Shown in pieces: positions 32,991 to 45,207 of a stretch of DNA of 64,000 nt. The position numbers were made by a program, and so were the translations under genes. Numbering within the stretch: position 1 is the stretch's first letter; the number at the start of each line of letters is the position of its first letter. Under the pieces are notes generated by a model. The model was given only the letters and a program-made list of their open reading frames with translations, was not told where the DNA came from and made no database searches. This stretch comes from Armatimonadota bacterium (GTDB taxonomy: Bacteria; Armatimonadota; HRBIN16), in the NCBI GenBank assembly GCA_026003175.1, contig BPGT01000001.1:472839-536838 (forward strand). The letters are read 5' to 3'.

Positions 32991-34531
32991 AGGGGTATCT
33001 CCTTTCCGACTTCGGGAATGACCACTTTACATATACCCGAAAACCGTTCGATAAAGGTAGCAGGTTCGGTGGTGTGTACGGGAATGAGCGTGCGTGGGCG
33101 CACCGTTTCTATCACCCGGCTCAGTTCCTCGCCGGAGGCGTGCCCCGAAACGTGCAGGGGAACGCTCTCATCGTCGGCATCGCCCTGCGGGGGATGGCGC
33201 GTGAAGCCAAAGCGCTGCAGCCAGCGGTTGAGGCGCTGGTCGTCGATGCGCTGCTCTTCCGTCATCGGCTCGCTGAAGGACTGTATCCACAAGCCCTCGT
33301 TCACCTTCAGGTACGGCAGCTCGTTGAGGTCAAAGTAGCCAAAGCAGAGCAGGTACTGTTCGGGATGGCGGGCAATCTCTTGCGCGGTGATGCAAAGGCG
33401 GCCATACCGTTCGTGCAGGGCTTTCTCCCACGATTCGGAGGGCGGCTTGCCCACCCCCTGATACCACAGCAGGGAACCGTCCTCCAGGGACAGGTTGTGA
33501 CCGCTCTCCCGCCACGCATGGAGCAGGTACAGGTCTTTCGGGTTCACCACCACCTGCCTGCCGCATTCGCACGCCGCCCGCCAGAAACGCTTCATGCGCT
33601 CCAGGTGGGTCATGGAGAAGTTCGCGCTCACCAGCCTGCCGCGGTGTTGCTGGAGCAGCTCTGCAAAGCGTTGCTGCACATCGTCTTCCGTGTACCCCGA
33701 ACCCGAGCGCGAGATGCGTGTGCCCTCGATAATCAGCGCAACAGGTTTGAGCTGCGCGGCTTCCTCTGCAAACCGCTCGGTGAGATGGCGCCGCTCGCCA
33801 CGGAAGCGCAGGTCGCCCGTATACACTACCCAGCCCGCACTCGTTTCCACCGCCCACGCGCCCGCACCGGGGATAGAGTGGTCTAACGGGAAGAAGCGCA
33901 CCCGGTAGCCGTTGATTCGACCGCTGAAGGTCTGCAGCGATTGCACCTTGCATTTATCGTGGTGTCCACCGGGCAGCTCGCACCAGAAGGACTGCATGTG
34001 CTCGGTGTTGCCGTCGGCGGTCAGCACGGGGCGGTAGGTTGCCAGCGGGGTGTCCCTGCGGTTCCAAGCCAGCTTCCTGAACTCGCCGTCCCTGAGTTCG
34101 AACTGGCGCACGTAGATGGTGCCATCATCCAGACTGTTACAATCCTGTAGGGCACGTAGTAGCAGCGCGCTCTCAGCAGAGCATATCAGCGGGATGTCGG
34201 GCACGAGGTATTGCAGGTCGCCCGCGTGGTCGGAATGCGCGTGAGAAAGCAAAACCGCGTCCACCCTATCCAGCCGGGTGCGCCATTTGTCAAAGCGGTA
34301 TTCGTCCAGAAAGCGGTCGTGGTAGATACCTTGCACAGGAGGCAGTAAGTCCATCACAAACAGCTCGTACAGCCCCCGCCCCTTCTGGGGTTTGAGGTAC
34401 TCCTCATAGTAGTCCATCAGGCGGCTCAGGTTCTGCCCGAAGTCCAGCCACAGGGTCAGGTAGTCATCCTGCAGCAGGATTTTGTTGCCCCCGACGCATC
34501 CAGCGCCGTCCCAAACGGTCACACGGGTCAT
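32987..34531 (-). CDS. MBL-fold metallohydrolase, RNase J/beta-CASP-like
   Basis: 514 residues. The dinuclear metal site is 'LLSHAHSDHAGD'; further ligands lie in 'FFPLDHSIPGAG' and 'VVYTGDLRFRG'. A Thr/Ser-rich middle ('NFSMTHLERMKRF') and the C-terminal 'VSGHASGEELSRVIETVRP' followed by 'TLIPVHTTEP' match RNase J-like nucleases. It probably acts as an RNA exonuclease or endonuclease; being longer and more divergent than RNase J itself, the exact substrate is uncertain. It overlaps the phosphoesterase gene by four bases, suggesting a joint nucleotide or RNA turnover role. Confidence 0.8.
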   Translation of the reverse strand: MTRVTVWDGAGCVGGNKILLQDDYLTLWLDFGQNLSRLMDYYEEYLKPQKGRGLYELFVMDLLPPVQGIYHDRFLDEYRFDKWRTRLDRVDAVLLSHAHSDHAGDLQYLVPDIPLICSAESALLLRALQDCNSLDDGTIYVRQFELRDGEFRKLAWNRRDTPLATYRPVLTADGNTEHMQSFWCELPGGHHDKCKVQSLQTFSGRINGYRVRFFPLDHSIPGAGAWAVETSAGWVVYTGDLRFRGERRHLTERFAEEAAQLKPVALIIEGTRISRSGSGYTEDDVQQRFAELLQQHRGRLVSANFSMTHLERMKRFWRAACECGRQVVVNPKDLYLLHAWRESGHNLSLEDGSLLWYQGVGKPPSESWEKALHERYGRLCITAQEIARHPEQYLLCFGYFDLNELPYLKVNEGLWIQSFSEPMTEEQRIDDQRLNRWLQRFGFTRHPPQGDADDESVPLHVSGHASGEELSRVIETVRPRTLIPVHTTEPATFIERFSGICKVVIPEVGKEIPL

Positions 34532-34634
34532 CGTGCATCACCGGAAGACAAGCAGTGTCAACCTCATTCGCAGTGGGAGACGGGGAATCCTGTCTGCGCT
34601 TCAGGTTGTTTGCTATTTCGCGCAACGAGGGGGT

Positions 34635-34820
34635 GAGGGTGTTCGAGAATTGTTGAGAAGTTGGTTGTAGCGCAAGGAGAGAGGTGTTCTTGCTATCCCT
34701 GCCTTACCTCACCCCCGTCCCCTCTCCTACGAGGAGAGGGGCGTTCCCCCTTCCCTTGCAGGGAAGGGGGCAAGGGGGTTAGGTTATCTATCCATTCAAC
34801 CAGCAATTTCGAACACCCTC
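34635..34820. repeat. MITE-like element with inverted ends and internal REP palindromes
   Basis: The left end GAGGGTGTTCGAGAATTG (about 34635) is inverted at the right end as CAATTTCGAACACCCTC (about 34804-34820); GGTTG/CAACC extends the pairing inward. Inside are two palindromes, CCCCTCTCC...GGAGAGGGG and CCCCCTTCCC...GGGAAGGGGG, followed by GGGGGTTAGGTTATCTATCC, the same parts as the 93-bp array. It lies in the 361-base gap between divergent genes. Confidence 0.65.
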
Positions 34821-34828
34821 CGAGGGGG

Positions 34829-34858
34829 TTGACCTTTATTGTTGAGTAAGTGTATAAT
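34829..34858 (+). promoter_or_regulatory. Sigma70-type promoter for the sulfurtransferase
   Basis: TTGACC (34829-34834), 18-base spacer, TATAAT (34853-34858), 35 bases before the ATG. It begins about eight bases after the inverted-repeat element ends. Confidence 0.8.
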
Positions 34859-34892
34859 CTTAGTCAAGATAAACATTCAGGAGGTGTCCACG

Positions 34893-35780
34893 ATGAGTGC
34901 CACGACGACGCATCCAGATGTACTGGTCACCACGGAGTGGGTGCAGCAGCATCTGGGAGACCCGAATATCCGGCTGGTGGAGGTAGATGTAGACACTACA
35001 GCCTATGATTCAGGGCACATCCCGGGCGCGATAGGCTTTAACTGGCAGACGCAACTACAGCATCAGGTGAGGCGCGACATCATCACACGCGAGGAGTTCG
35101 AGCAACTGCTCAGCGAATCGGGCATCGGCAACGAGCACACAGTAGTGCTCTATGGTGACAACAACAACTGGTTCGCCGCCTATGCTTTCTGGCTGTTCAC
35201 CATCTACGGTCATGAGAATCTGTATCTGATGGACGGCGGGCGGAAGAAATGGGTCGCCGAGGGACGTCCGTTGACCACCGAACGCCCGAGCTACCCGCGT
35301 ACGCGATATCGCGCGAAGGAACCCAATCTGAGCATACGTGCGTTCAGCACGCAGATCATGCAGAGTCTGAACAACCCGCATTTCGCGCTGGTGGATGTGC
35401 GCTCGCCGCAGGAGTTCACCGGCGAGGTGATCGCTCCTCCCGGCATGACCGAGACCGCCCAGCGCGGTGGACATATCCCAGGCGCAGTAAACATCCCCTG
35501 GTCGCAGGCGGTCAATGAAGACGGGACCTTCAAGAGCAAAGAAGAGTTGCGCGCGCTGTACGCTGGCAAGGGGGTCACCCCGGACAAGCAGGTGATAGCC
35601 TACTGCCGTATCGGCGAACGGTCGTCGCATACGTGGTTCGTGTTGCGTTACCTGCTGGGCTATCCTGACGTGCGCAACTACGACGGCAGCTGGACGGAGT
35701 GGGGCAATCTGGTAGGCGCACCGATTGAGCGTGAACTACCTGCCGCGAAAGCTTCTGCCGAAGCACCATGTCCGCCCTAA
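34893..35780 (+). CDS. Thiosulfate/3-mercaptopyruvate sulfurtransferase (two rhodanese domains)
   Basis: 295 residues with two rhodanese domains (about 10-140 and 165-285). The first is inactive-type. The second carries the catalytic Cys in '[17 protein letters not shown]', the loop CRIGERS being typical of SseA/TST-like enzymes, and ends '[11 protein letters not shown]'. It transfers sulfane sulfur from thiosulfate or mercaptopyruvate to cyanide or thiols. An AGGAGG ribosome site and a consensus promoter support the start. Its stop overlaps the convergent PEP-CTERM gene by four bases. Confidence 0.92.
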   Translation: MSATTTHPDVLVTTEWVQQHLGDPNIRLVEVDVDTTAYDSGHIPGAIGFNWQTQLQHQVRRDIITREEFEQLLSESGIGNEHTVVLYGDNNNWFAAYAFWLFTIYGHENLYLMDGGRKKWVAEGRPLTTERPSYPRTRYRAKEPNLSIRAFSTQIMQSLNNPHFALVDVRSPQEFTGEVIAPPGMTETAQRGGHIPGAVNIPWSQAVNEDGTFKSKEELRALYAGKGVTPDKQVIAYCRIGERSSHTWFVLRYLLGYPDVRNYDGSWTEWGNLVGAPIERELPAAKASAEAPCPP

Positions 35781-36604
35781 ACTCGCTTAGCTCTTCGTAC
35801 CAGTATAAGTGTACCGCCTGCAATTACCCAGAGCACCAGCGAGGTAGGCTCAGGTACGGCAGAAGGAGGTGAAGAACCTCCACGCCCCGGCGCCCCCCCG
35901 CCCAGCGAAACCAGACCGCTCGCGCCAACCATGAACAGCGGGGTGAGCGTGGCAGGGGCTGCATAAGCCACCGACGAGATGTGGGACACAGGCAGGTCGG
36001 GCGCGGATAGCGCAACATCCGCTTCCCATAGAACAGGTTCCATCGCCTGTGTCTGCACCAGCGCAGGGTCCTCAAAGACATCCGGCGAGGGTGAGTGTAC
36101 TGGTGGTGGCAAAGAAGCCTCCGGTGCCTGCTCGGTCGGGGTGATGACCGTTCTAGCCGGCTCGAATGGGGTTACGCTACGCGATGCTGGCGCAGAGTAT
36201 CCGGGCAGGCTGGTGCCCATTGGGTTACCGCACTCCGCCAGCAGCACCGGTTTGTTGGTGCGCAGGTGCATGAACACTGCCGTGCCCTGACGCAGTCTGC
36301 GCACGCTGCTTCCCATGGTGCCACCTTTCTTGACGAAGAACACCCTGTAGCTGCCGCCGCTTTGGAGATGGCGCAATCCCAGCTGACTCCGGACATAACT
36401 GGCAAACTGAGCGGCTGGAACGCCGAAGTGCTTTTCATACCGGGAGGCAACTATCGGGTCGCGCTGCACTTGCGAAGCCAGCTGTGCTGCACTGTGCGCT
36501 GGTTGTCTGAGGAACGATCCACGAGGCATTCGTGCGCTCCACACCGGCGTCTGCTGAGCGAGCAACAATGACATCAAAAGAAGAAATACGTATCGCTTGA
36601 GCAT
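35777..36604 (-). CDS. PEP-CTERM sorting-domain exported protein
   Basis: About 275 residues. A signal peptide ([20 protein letters not shown]) starts it; the C-terminus is the tripartite PEP-CTERM tag: '[14 protein letters not shown]', a hydrophobic helix, then RRAKR. The N-terminal half has a small conserved-looking domain ('[19 protein letters not shown]', '[11 protein letters not shown]', 'ECGNPM') followed by a Pro/Glu/Ser-rich spacer. Exosortase should cut the tag and fix the protein at the surface; no exosortase gene is in the window. The ATG is chosen over a GTG two codons upstream because of the distance to GGGAG. Confidence 0.8.
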   Translation of the reverse strand: MLKRYVFLLLMSLLLAQQTPVWSARMPRGSFLRQPAHSAAQLASQVQRDPIVASRYEKHFGVPAAQFASYVRSQLGLRHLQSGGSYRVFFVKKGGTMGSSVRRLRQGTAVFMHLRTNKPVLLAECGNPMGTSLPGYSAPASRSVTPFEPARTVITPTEQAPEASLPPPVHSPSPDVFEDPALVQTQAMEPVLWEADVALSAPDLPVSHISSVAYAAPATLTPLFMVGASGLVSLGGGAPGRGGSSPPSAVPEPTSLVLWVIAGGTLILVRRAKRV

Positions 36605-36732
36605 ACACACTCACTCCCTCACAAAAGCTTTCACTTCATTAGACAGCAAGATGTGAGCCAGAAGTGGATGTGTGGCGTCAGTATTGTTACCGGTTTCTCC
36701 AGAAAAACGGTAGAAAGAACAGGAAAAATGAG

Positions 36733-36765
36733 AAGGGAACCCGGTTGCACCCCGCCGGGTTCCCT
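36733..36765 (-). terminator. Terminator after the sigma-GGDEF gene
   Basis: AAGGGAACCCGG pairs with CCGGGTTCCCTT (12 perfect pairs, 9-base loop); on the minus strand it is followed by CTCATTTTTCC. It starts 21 bases after the sigma factor stop. Confidence 0.75.
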
Positions 36766-36785
36766 TCGGTGGAATGGATGAGGGG

Positions 36786-38102
36786 TCAGGCAGCCATATC
36801 CTGTTGCACTGTGCCCCAGAACGCCTGCAGTTTGCACTGCGTCTGGTGTATAAACTCTTTCGGGTTTACCCAGCCCTCCGTGTAGTTGCTCGCGCTTTCC
36901 ACCCACAACCCGGAATCGAGCAAGTTCTCTTCCCTGAGCATCCGCAGAGTCTCCTCGCTCAGCCTCTGCCGCACCACCTCCGCCTGCTCGCCGGTGTAGG
37001 GGAGGATGATTGCCATGTCGGAAACATCGATGCGTGCCGGGATGTCGGCTTTGCGGATTTTCGCCCGCAGACGCGGTGTAAGCCTTGCTATCACACCCTC
37101 AAACAGGTTCAGCCCGTACTGCCGGATGAACATCTGCGCACCGCCTATGCGGATGATTACCACCCCCAGTGTGTAGCCGTATCGGCTGGCGCGATTGATC
37201 TCCTCATCCAACCGGCTTTCGAAGTAGCGGCGATTGTAGCACCCGGTAATCGGGTCCACAATGGAAGGCTGCGTCAGTTCGGCTTCGGTGGTCATCATCC
37301 GCTGTTGCATCCGCATCATCTGCGCTTGAGCGTCCTTCAGCTCCTCGGTGACCAGTATCTTGCGCAGCTTCTTGGTGGAGTTGCGCAGGATGTGCGATAC
37401 ATAGTTGCAGGATACACCCAGTTGCTGGGCGATTTCGGTTTGTGACAGCTCTTCATAGAAGAAAGCGTACAGCACCTTGCGCTCGATCTCTTTGAGCCGT
37501 TCCATCGCATGTTCCAGCACCACCCGCTCTTCGGTAGCAACCTGCATGGTCATGCTGTCTGGATGTTCCAGTTTCTCGATGTCTGCGCCGGAAAAGTGGT
37601 CTTCCTCTTCGCCCTCACCGCTCTCCAGCGAGGCGACCCGGAACAGCTCGCTGGTGGAGAGCAGGTGTTCTACCTGCTTCTCATCCATGTTCATCACCGC
37701 ACCGATTTCGGCAGAGGTGGGTTGTCTGCCCAGCTGCTGCGAGAGCGAGTCGACCACGCGCGTCAGCTTCTGATGCAGCTCTTGAATCCATGCAGGCACT
37801 TTAATAATCTTACCTCTGTCGCGCAGGTAGTGTTTGATTTGTCCGATGATAAAATGGGTGGCGTATGTAGAGAACTTGGTACCCTTATCGGGGTTATACA
37901 GATCGATGGCATTCAATAACCCCAAGTAGCCTTCCTGAATCAGGTCCTCAAGAGGTTCGCCCGTGTTGACGAAGCGTCGGGCAATGCTCTCCACAAGAGT
38001 AGGAAATTGTGCCACGATACGCTCGCGGATTTCCAGATCACCTGTTCGGTGGTACTCGATAACGAGCTGTTGCACTTCGTTGTCGTTATATCTTTTGGAC
38101 AT
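36786..38102 (-). CDS. Sigma70-family sigma factor fused to a degenerate GGDEF domain
   Basis: 438 residues. Residues 1-260 are a group-3 (SigB/SigF/FliA-like) sigma factor: region 2 'FVNTGEPLEDLIQEGYLGLL' and 'FSTYATHFIIGQIKHYLRDR', region 3 'PAWIQELHQKL', region 4 'LKEIERKVLYAFFYEELSQT' with the helix 'AQQLGVSCNYVSHILRNS'. A coiled linker (about 255-280, Gln/Met-rich) joins a GGDEF-like domain: 'DPITGCYNRRYFESRLDEEI', with 'RIDVSDMAII' where GGDEF should be (near residue 358). It therefore cannot be an active diguanylate cyclase, but could sense nucleotides or dimerise. Start supported by AGGG before the ATG; terminator behind. Confidence 0.9.
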   Translation of the reverse strand: MSKRYNDNEVQQLVIEYHRTGDLEIRERIVAQFPTLVESIARRFVNTGEPLEDLIQEGYLGLLNAIDLYNPDKGTKFSTYATHFIIGQIKHYLRDRGKIIKVPAWIQELHQKLTRVVDSLSQQLGRQPTSAEIGAVMNMDEKQVEHLLSTSELFRVASLESGEGEEEDHFSGADIEKLEHPDSMTMQVATEERVVLEHAMERLKEIERKVLYAFFYEELSQTEIAQQLGVSCNYVSHILRNSTKKLRKILVTEELKDAQAQMMRMQQRMMTTEAELTQPSIVDPITGCYNRRYFESRLDEEINRASRYGYTLGVVIIRIGGAQMFIRQYGLNLFEGVIARLTPRLRAKIRKADIPARIDVSDMAIILPYTGEQAEVVRQRLSEETLRMLREENLLDSGLWVESASNYTEGWVNPKEFIHQTQCKLQAFWGTVQQDMAA

Positions 38103-38208
38103 CCCTGTCGCTCCCTCTGTATTGCTTTCGATGTTGTGGAACGCATCCGGCGTTCCGCGAAGGGGCTACACTGGTATTATCGGCAGAGGCAGGGCGATTT
38201 TCACAGGG

Positions 38209-39192
38209 CTACTGGATGGTGCTCACCGGCAAAGGCGGCGACAGGCGACTGGACGGAGAAGCATGGAACAGGCGGTCTACCAGAGCGCGCGCCTCATCTT
38301 CATCCGCGTAGACATAGCTGCGCCCCGGTCGGCAGGGCAGCGTGACCATCTCGATATTGCGCGAGGGCACCGATTTGGCGAACCACGCCAGTGCAAGCAT
38401 TTGACCATAGCTGAGCGTCGTTTTCAGGTTCTCGTCCACCGCGTCCAGCAGTTGGGGCAGCTTCAGGTAGGTGCTGGGATGGCGGAAATGCTCCTTGACC
38501 GCCGCCAGGAACTTCTGCTGGCGTTCAATGCGTCCGAGGTCGCTGTCCACGCTACGAATGCGCACGTAACCCAGCGCCTGCTCGCCGTTCAGATGATGCA
38601 ACCCCGGCTCCAGATGTACATGCAAATCGCCCCAGTTATCGTCGTAGTGCAGGGGCTTGTCGATGTAGATATCAACACCGCCCAGCAGGTCCACCGCACG
38701 ACGGAAGGCGCTGTAGTAGATGACCACATAGTGGTCTACCGGCACGTCCAGCCATTGGCGAATCGTCTCGGCAGTCAGTTCCGGTCCCCCCAGAGCCATC
38801 GCGGCGTTGATTTTGTGGGTTCCGTGATCGGGGATGTGCACGCGCGTATCCCGAGGGATGGAGAGTACACTGATGCGCCTGTTCACGAAATCGAAGTGCG
38901 CCAGCATGATGGTATCGCTGCGGGTGCGCTTAGTATAGATGCGCTTCTGGTTGTCGCGGTTTTCATCCGAGCCAAGCAGCAACACCGTTACGGAAGACTG
39001 TCCGGGGAAAGCCTGTGCCACATCCAGCCCGCGGTACTGCCACAGCGCGCTGACCGTTTTGCGTACCGCTTTGCTGGAAGCATAGAAATAACCGCTGAGC
39101 GTGCCGACCGACAGCGCACCCAGCATCAGCAGAAAGAGAACGACTCGCCAGAACAGACTCCGACGTTTTGCTGGTTTTCCGCTCGCTCGCAA
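38209..39192 (-). CDS. LytR-CpsA-Psr (LCP) family envelope protein
   Basis: About 327 residues from a TTG: a basic N-terminus, one TM segment (LFWRVVLFLLMLGALSVGTL), then the LCP domain outside: 'VTVLLLGSDEN', 'RTRSDTIMLAHFD', 'ISVLSIPRDTRVHI', 'HKINAAMALGG' and 'LGYVRIRSVDSDLGRIERQQ'. These include the Arg and Asp residues that bind the polyprenyl phosphate. LCP enzymes attach glycopolymers to peptidoglycan or proteins. The frame is open to 39240, but a sigma70 promoter occupies 39212-39240, and GGGGGTGAT precedes the TTG, so the shorter form is favoured. Probably linked functionally to the Wzm/Wzt exporter further along. Confidence 0.88.
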   Translation of the reverse strand: MRASGKPAKRRSLFWRVVLFLLMLGALSVGTLSGYFYASSKAVRKTVSALWQYRGLDVAQAFPGQSSVTVLLLGSDENRDNQKRIYTKRTRSDTIMLAHFDFVNRRISVLSIPRDTRVHIPDHGTHKINAAMALGGPELTAETIRQWLDVPVDHYVVIYYSAFRRAVDLLGGVDIYIDKPLHYDDNWGDLHVHLEPGLHHLNGEQALGYVRIRSVDSDLGRIERQQKFLAAVKEHFRHPSTYLKLPQLLDAVDENLKTTLSYGQMLALAWFAKSVPSRNIEMVTLPCRPGRSYVYADEDEARALVDRLFHASPSSRLSPPLPVSTIQ

Positions 39193-39211
39193 CTTATCAC
39201 CCCCGCTGGGC

Positions 39212-39240
39212 AGTATACCAGAACTGTCGCCCTTTTTCAA
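39212..39240 (-). promoter_or_regulatory. Promoter of the LCP gene
   Basis: On the minus strand TTGAAA (39240-39235), 17-base spacer, TATACT (39217-39212), about 20 bases before the TTG start. Confidence 0.7.
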
Positions 39241-39249
39241 ACAGCGGAG

Positions 39250-39570
39250 CTATTCCACAATCACTGCTGTGCCACTAATGGTCACCATTAGCATGGAGCC
39301 ACCCTGCCCAAGCACTTCGTAATCGAGGTCAATCCCGACAATGGCGTTGGCACCCATAGCCTCAGCACGCTGAACCATCTCTTGCATCGCGATACTCCGT
39401 GCTTTCTGCAATTCTTCTTCGTAAGCAGCGGATCGCCCTCCTACGATGTCGCGGATGCCAGCAAACAGGTCTTTGAAAATGTTGGCTCCGACGATGGCTT
39501 CGCCAACCACCAACCCCAAATACTGTTTGATGGTCTTGCCCTCCACCGAGGGCGTTGTGGTCACCAGCAT
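39250..39570 (-). CDS. YbjQ/UPF0145 family protein
   Basis: 106 residues starting [19 protein letters not shown] with '[20 protein letters not shown]', '[15 protein letters not shown]', '[15 protein letters not shown]' and '[12 protein letters not shown]': the YbjQ family (heavy-metal-binding-like fold, pentameric in solved members). Cellular role unknown. GGGAGG precedes the inner ATG, which is preferred over the longer frame. It follows the membrane protein gene by 16 bases, so they may be co-transcribed. Confidence 0.9.
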   Translation of the reverse strand: MLVTTTPSVEGKTIKQYLGLVVGEAIVGANIFKDLFAGIRDIVGGRSAAYEEELQKARSIAMQEMVQRAEAMGANAIVGIDLDYEVLGQGGSMLMVTISGTAVIVE

Positions 39571-39586
39571 CGCGTTTGACCTCCCT

Positions 39587-40456
39587 TTATCTGAGTGTCC
39601 AGAAGGCAAAGGCGATAATACCCCCTACCAGCACTGCTACTACTGCCATTGCCCGCTTCTCTTCGCGCGAAAAACGGAAATACTTTCGGTTGACAATCAG
39701 AAGCACCACCGCCATTGGCACCAGACCGGGCAGCATATCCACGGCGTCCATAAAACGCGGCGTCAGTGAGCCCACCACATTTTGAAAGACCATGTACCCT
39801 GCCAGCGCGATAACCATCCAGATGTAGGTTGCCCGCGCCGCCATGTTGAATCGCCATACACAGGCAAAGTAAAACGCCAGAAACACAAAATCCGCGGGCC
39901 CGATGATACCAATAGGGCGTAGTCCTGTTGGCGTCGGTTTCGCGCCCACCTGCGGCACGTGCACCGCGATTGCGCTCAGCGCCTGAGGTGCCGCCTGAAT
40001 CACGCGCGGTATCCACAAGCTCACCACCGCGAAGTCCACCAGCGCAGCGAACAGGGCAGCCGGGGCGAGAATGTTCGGCTCACGGATGATATGCGACACT
40101 GCCAGCCCCAACATGCTTGCCGCCAGCACCATCAGCGTGTCACTGACGCCCAGCACCACCTCCAGCGCCACAGGGCTTTCGCGCAGAACAGGTATAAACG
40201 CCGGCGACAGGCGCACCGCGAAAAACAACAGTAGAGATAGCACCATCCATCCCAGCGCTACCAGCGGACGCAGAGCAAGCGCTGAGGCGCGCATGACCAA
40301 CCACGTTGCCAGAGCCATAAATGCCAGCGTAGAGAGCGCAACCTGCAGGAAACCCTCACCCAGGAAGGTAACCAGCGGCGCTCCCACGCGGTAGAGCAAA
40401 TAGACCAGTGCCGCTACCCCAAACAGACGGTAGCGGTCGCGTGAGGTCTCCTCCAT
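39587..40456 (-). CDS. Polytopic membrane protein of unknown function
   Basis: 289 residues with about eight hydrophobic segments and a short basic C-terminal loop ('[14 protein letters not shown]') before the last helix. A charged Asp lies within two helices ('[12 protein letters not shown]' and '[14 protein letters not shown]'), a pattern that loosely recalls intramembrane aspartyl proteases, but the GxGD signature is not met (GPAD), so no function is assigned. It sits between the lyxose isomerase gene (three bases upstream) and ybjQ in one apparent operon. Confidence 0.65.
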   Translation of the reverse strand: MEETSRDRYRLFGVAALVYLLYRVGAPLVTFLGEGFLQVALSTLAFMALATWLVMRASALALRPLVALGWMVLSLLLFFAVRLSPAFIPVLRESPVALEVVLGVSDTLMVLAASMLGLAVSHIIREPNILAPAALFAALVDFAVVSLWIPRVIQAAPQALSAIAVHVPQVGAKPTPTGLRPIGIIGPADFVFLAFYFACVWRFNMAARATYIWMVIALAGYMVFQNVVGSLTPRFMDAVDMLPGLVPMAVVLLIVNRKYFRFSREEKRAMAVVAVLVGGIIAFAFWTLR

Positions 40457-40459
40457 GCG

Positions 40460-43058
<2,599 letters not shown>

Positions 43059-43206
43059 GATTGCTCTCCCTTTACTCAGGTGGTCTAAGGCAGTTTTTCG
43101 TGAGCCAGCACGGCACGTCCTTCCGAAGGATTCCGCAGAACGCGGGGAGAAGAACAATCACGGCAAGAAGGAGCGCAAGCGCTTGCTCTGAAAGGGACCT
43201 TCGCGA

Positions 43207-45207
43207 TTGCCGAGTGTAGACACCGTAGAAGCCATCCAGTCTGCAGAAGCGGAGAGGCAAGCTGCCCACCTATGGACCGGGCGGGCAGTAACCTGGCGTG
43301 CGCTGTTGGTGGGCACGGTGCTGGTTCCGCTCAACGCCTACTGGGTGGTGCAGATGGAGATTATCCGCTACTCCGCGCACCCTACCACCATTTCGCTCTT
43401 CTTCAACGTCATCTTCATCATCCTGGTGCTGGCAGTGCTGAACCTGCTGGTGGCGCGAATCCGCCCTCGCTGGGCGCTGACGCAGGCGGAGCTGATGGCA
43501 ATATACATGATGCTTGCGCTTGGCTCCGCATTGTGTGGGCACGACATGGTGCAGGTTCTTACGCCCACCCTTGCCTGGCCCTTCCGTTTCGCCGATTCCT
43601 CCAATCGCTGGCAGGAGCTGTTCTTCCAGTACCTGCCGAAGTGGCTTATGGTCTCCGACCCGAAGGTATACACCGGCTACTTCCAGGGCAACGACACCTT
43701 CTATCGCCTGCAGTATATCCTGGGCTGGGCAGTGCCTGTGCTAATGTGGACGCTGTTCCTGTGCGCTTTGCTGTTCGTGATGTTGTGTATCAATGTGTTA
43801 CTGCGCAAGCAATGGACCCATCGTGAGCGCCTGACCTACCCCGTTATTGCCTTGCCTCTGGTCATCACGGAAGGGGTGGAGCAGGGGCGTGTGCCCTCTG
43901 TTTTTCGCAACCGCCTGTTCTGGTCCGCTTTCCTGCTGGCGGGAACGGCGGACACGCTGAACATCCTGCACCTGTGGTTTCCGTCAGTTCCACGCGTGCT
44001 CAGCCCAGGGCTGGGCGACCTGAGCTACTTTGACCTCGGTCCTCTGGTAACCCAGAAGCCCTGGAACGCCATCGGCTGGACGCCACTGTCGTGGTATCCG
44101 TTCATGGTAGGCTTCGGCATGTTGTTGCCGGTGGACTTCTTGTTCTCCTGCTGGTTTTTCTATATCGTCTGGAAGATGGAGCGGGTGCTGTCGGTAGCGA
44201 TGGCGTGGGACCGCGACCCGCGCTTCCCTTACGACAACAACCAGTGCTTCGGCGCGTATCTGATGTTCTTCCTGTTCAGCATATGGCTCAGTCGCGACTA
44301 CCTGCGCCAGGTGCTGCGACGGGCAACAGGCTTGCCCTCCACTGTGGACGACTCGGACGAACCCATCTGCTACCGCTGGGCGGTGCTGGGCATTCTCGCA
44401 GGGATGGCGTTTCTGGTGTACTTTGGCAATCTGCTGGGCATGAACTGGGGGCTGGGTATCGCCTTCTTCGCGATATATTTCGTGCTCGCTGTCGCCATCA
44501 CGCGCATGAGAGCAGAGTTCGGCACGCCAGTACATGACCTGCACTTCACCGGTCCCGACTCCATCTTGCCCGAAGTGTTCGGCACACGACAGTTTAGCAA
44601 TTCGGACTTAACCGCCATGTCACTGTTGTACACGATGAACCGCGCCTACCGCAGTCACCCCATGCCCCACCAGCTGGAGGCGTTCAAGCTGGCGGAACAA
44701 ACTCGCTCCAACCTGCGCGGCTGGTACTGGGGGATAATGTTCGCGGGCATCATCGGCTCGCTGGCGGCGTTCTGGGCGATGCTGCACCTGAACTATGACT
44801 ATGGCGCAGTCAGCAAATCGCGAGCCTCGTTCGGCGGAGAGTCCTACACCCGCCTGAGCACATGGCTGCAGATGCCTACCGACGCTAACATCACTGCGAC
44901 ACTCGCTATCGGCGTGGGGTTACTGATTTCCTTTTTCCTGCAGTGGATGCGCACGCGCTTCACCTGGTGGCCCTTCCATCCGCTGGGCTTTGCGGTAAGC
45001 GGCAGCTGGGAGATGAACCTGGTGTGGATGCCCCTGTTTATCGCGTGGCTGGTGAAAGTGTTGTTATTGCGCTACGGTGGGCTAAGGCTGTATCGGCGTT
45101 CTCTGCCTTTCTTCTTCGGATTGATATTAGGGCAGTTTGTGATAGGCAGTATCGCCAACATCGTGGGCATCCTCTACGACGTGCCTACCTATCAGTTCTG
45201 GCAATAG
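43207..45207 (+). CDS. DUF6785/DUF6784 family polytopic membrane protein
   Basis: 666 residues starting at a TTG with an AGGGA about ten bases before it. About 14 hydrophobic segments; notable motifs are 'RPRWALTQAELMAIYMML', 'KQWTHRERLTYPVIALPLVI', 'YDNNQCFGAYLMFF' and 'FTWWPFHPLGFAVS'. I recognise the general type (OPT-transporter-like proteins frequent in Armatimonadota and Planctomycetes) but substrate and function are unknown. It shares a divergent 148-base promoter region with the GH42 gene, so a role in oligosaccharide uptake is possible. Confidence 0.8.
   Translation: MPSVDTVEAIQSAEAERQAAHLWTGRAVTWRALLVGTVLVPLNAYWVVQMEIIRYSAHPTTISLFFNVIFIILVLAVLNLLVARIRPRWALTQAELMAIYMMLALGSALCGHDMVQVLTPTLAWPFRFADSSNRWQELFFQYLPKWLMVSDPKVYTGYFQGNDTFYRLQYILGWAVPVLMWTLFLCALLFVMLCINVLLRKQWTHRERLTYPVIALPLVITEGVEQGRVPSVFRNRLFWSAFLLAGTADTLNILHLWFPSVPRVLSPGLGDLSYFDLGPLVTQKPWNAIGWTPLSWYPFMVGFGMLLPVDFLFSCWFFYIVWKMERVLSVAMAWDRDPRFPYDNNQCFGAYLMFFLFSIWLSRDYLRQVLRRATGLPSTVDDSDEPICYRWAVLGILAGMAFLVYFGNLLGMNWGLGIAFFAIYFVLAVAITRMRAEFGTPVHDLHFTGPDSILPEVFGTRQFSNSDLTAMSLLYTMNRAYRSHPMPHQLEAFKLAEQTRSNLRGWYWGIMFAGIIGSLAAFWAMLHLNYDYGAVSKSRASFGGESYTRLSTWLQMPTDANITATLAIGVGLLISFFLQWMRTRFTWWPFHPLGFAVSGSWEMNLVWMPLFIAWLVKVLLLRYGGLRLYRRSLPFFFGLILGQFVIGSIANIVGILYDVPTYQFWQ

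Noticed and set aside
39587-40456. Presenilin-like intramembrane protease
   Set aside because: Two intramembrane Asp residues are present, but GPAD replaces the GxGD motif and no PAL motif is seen.
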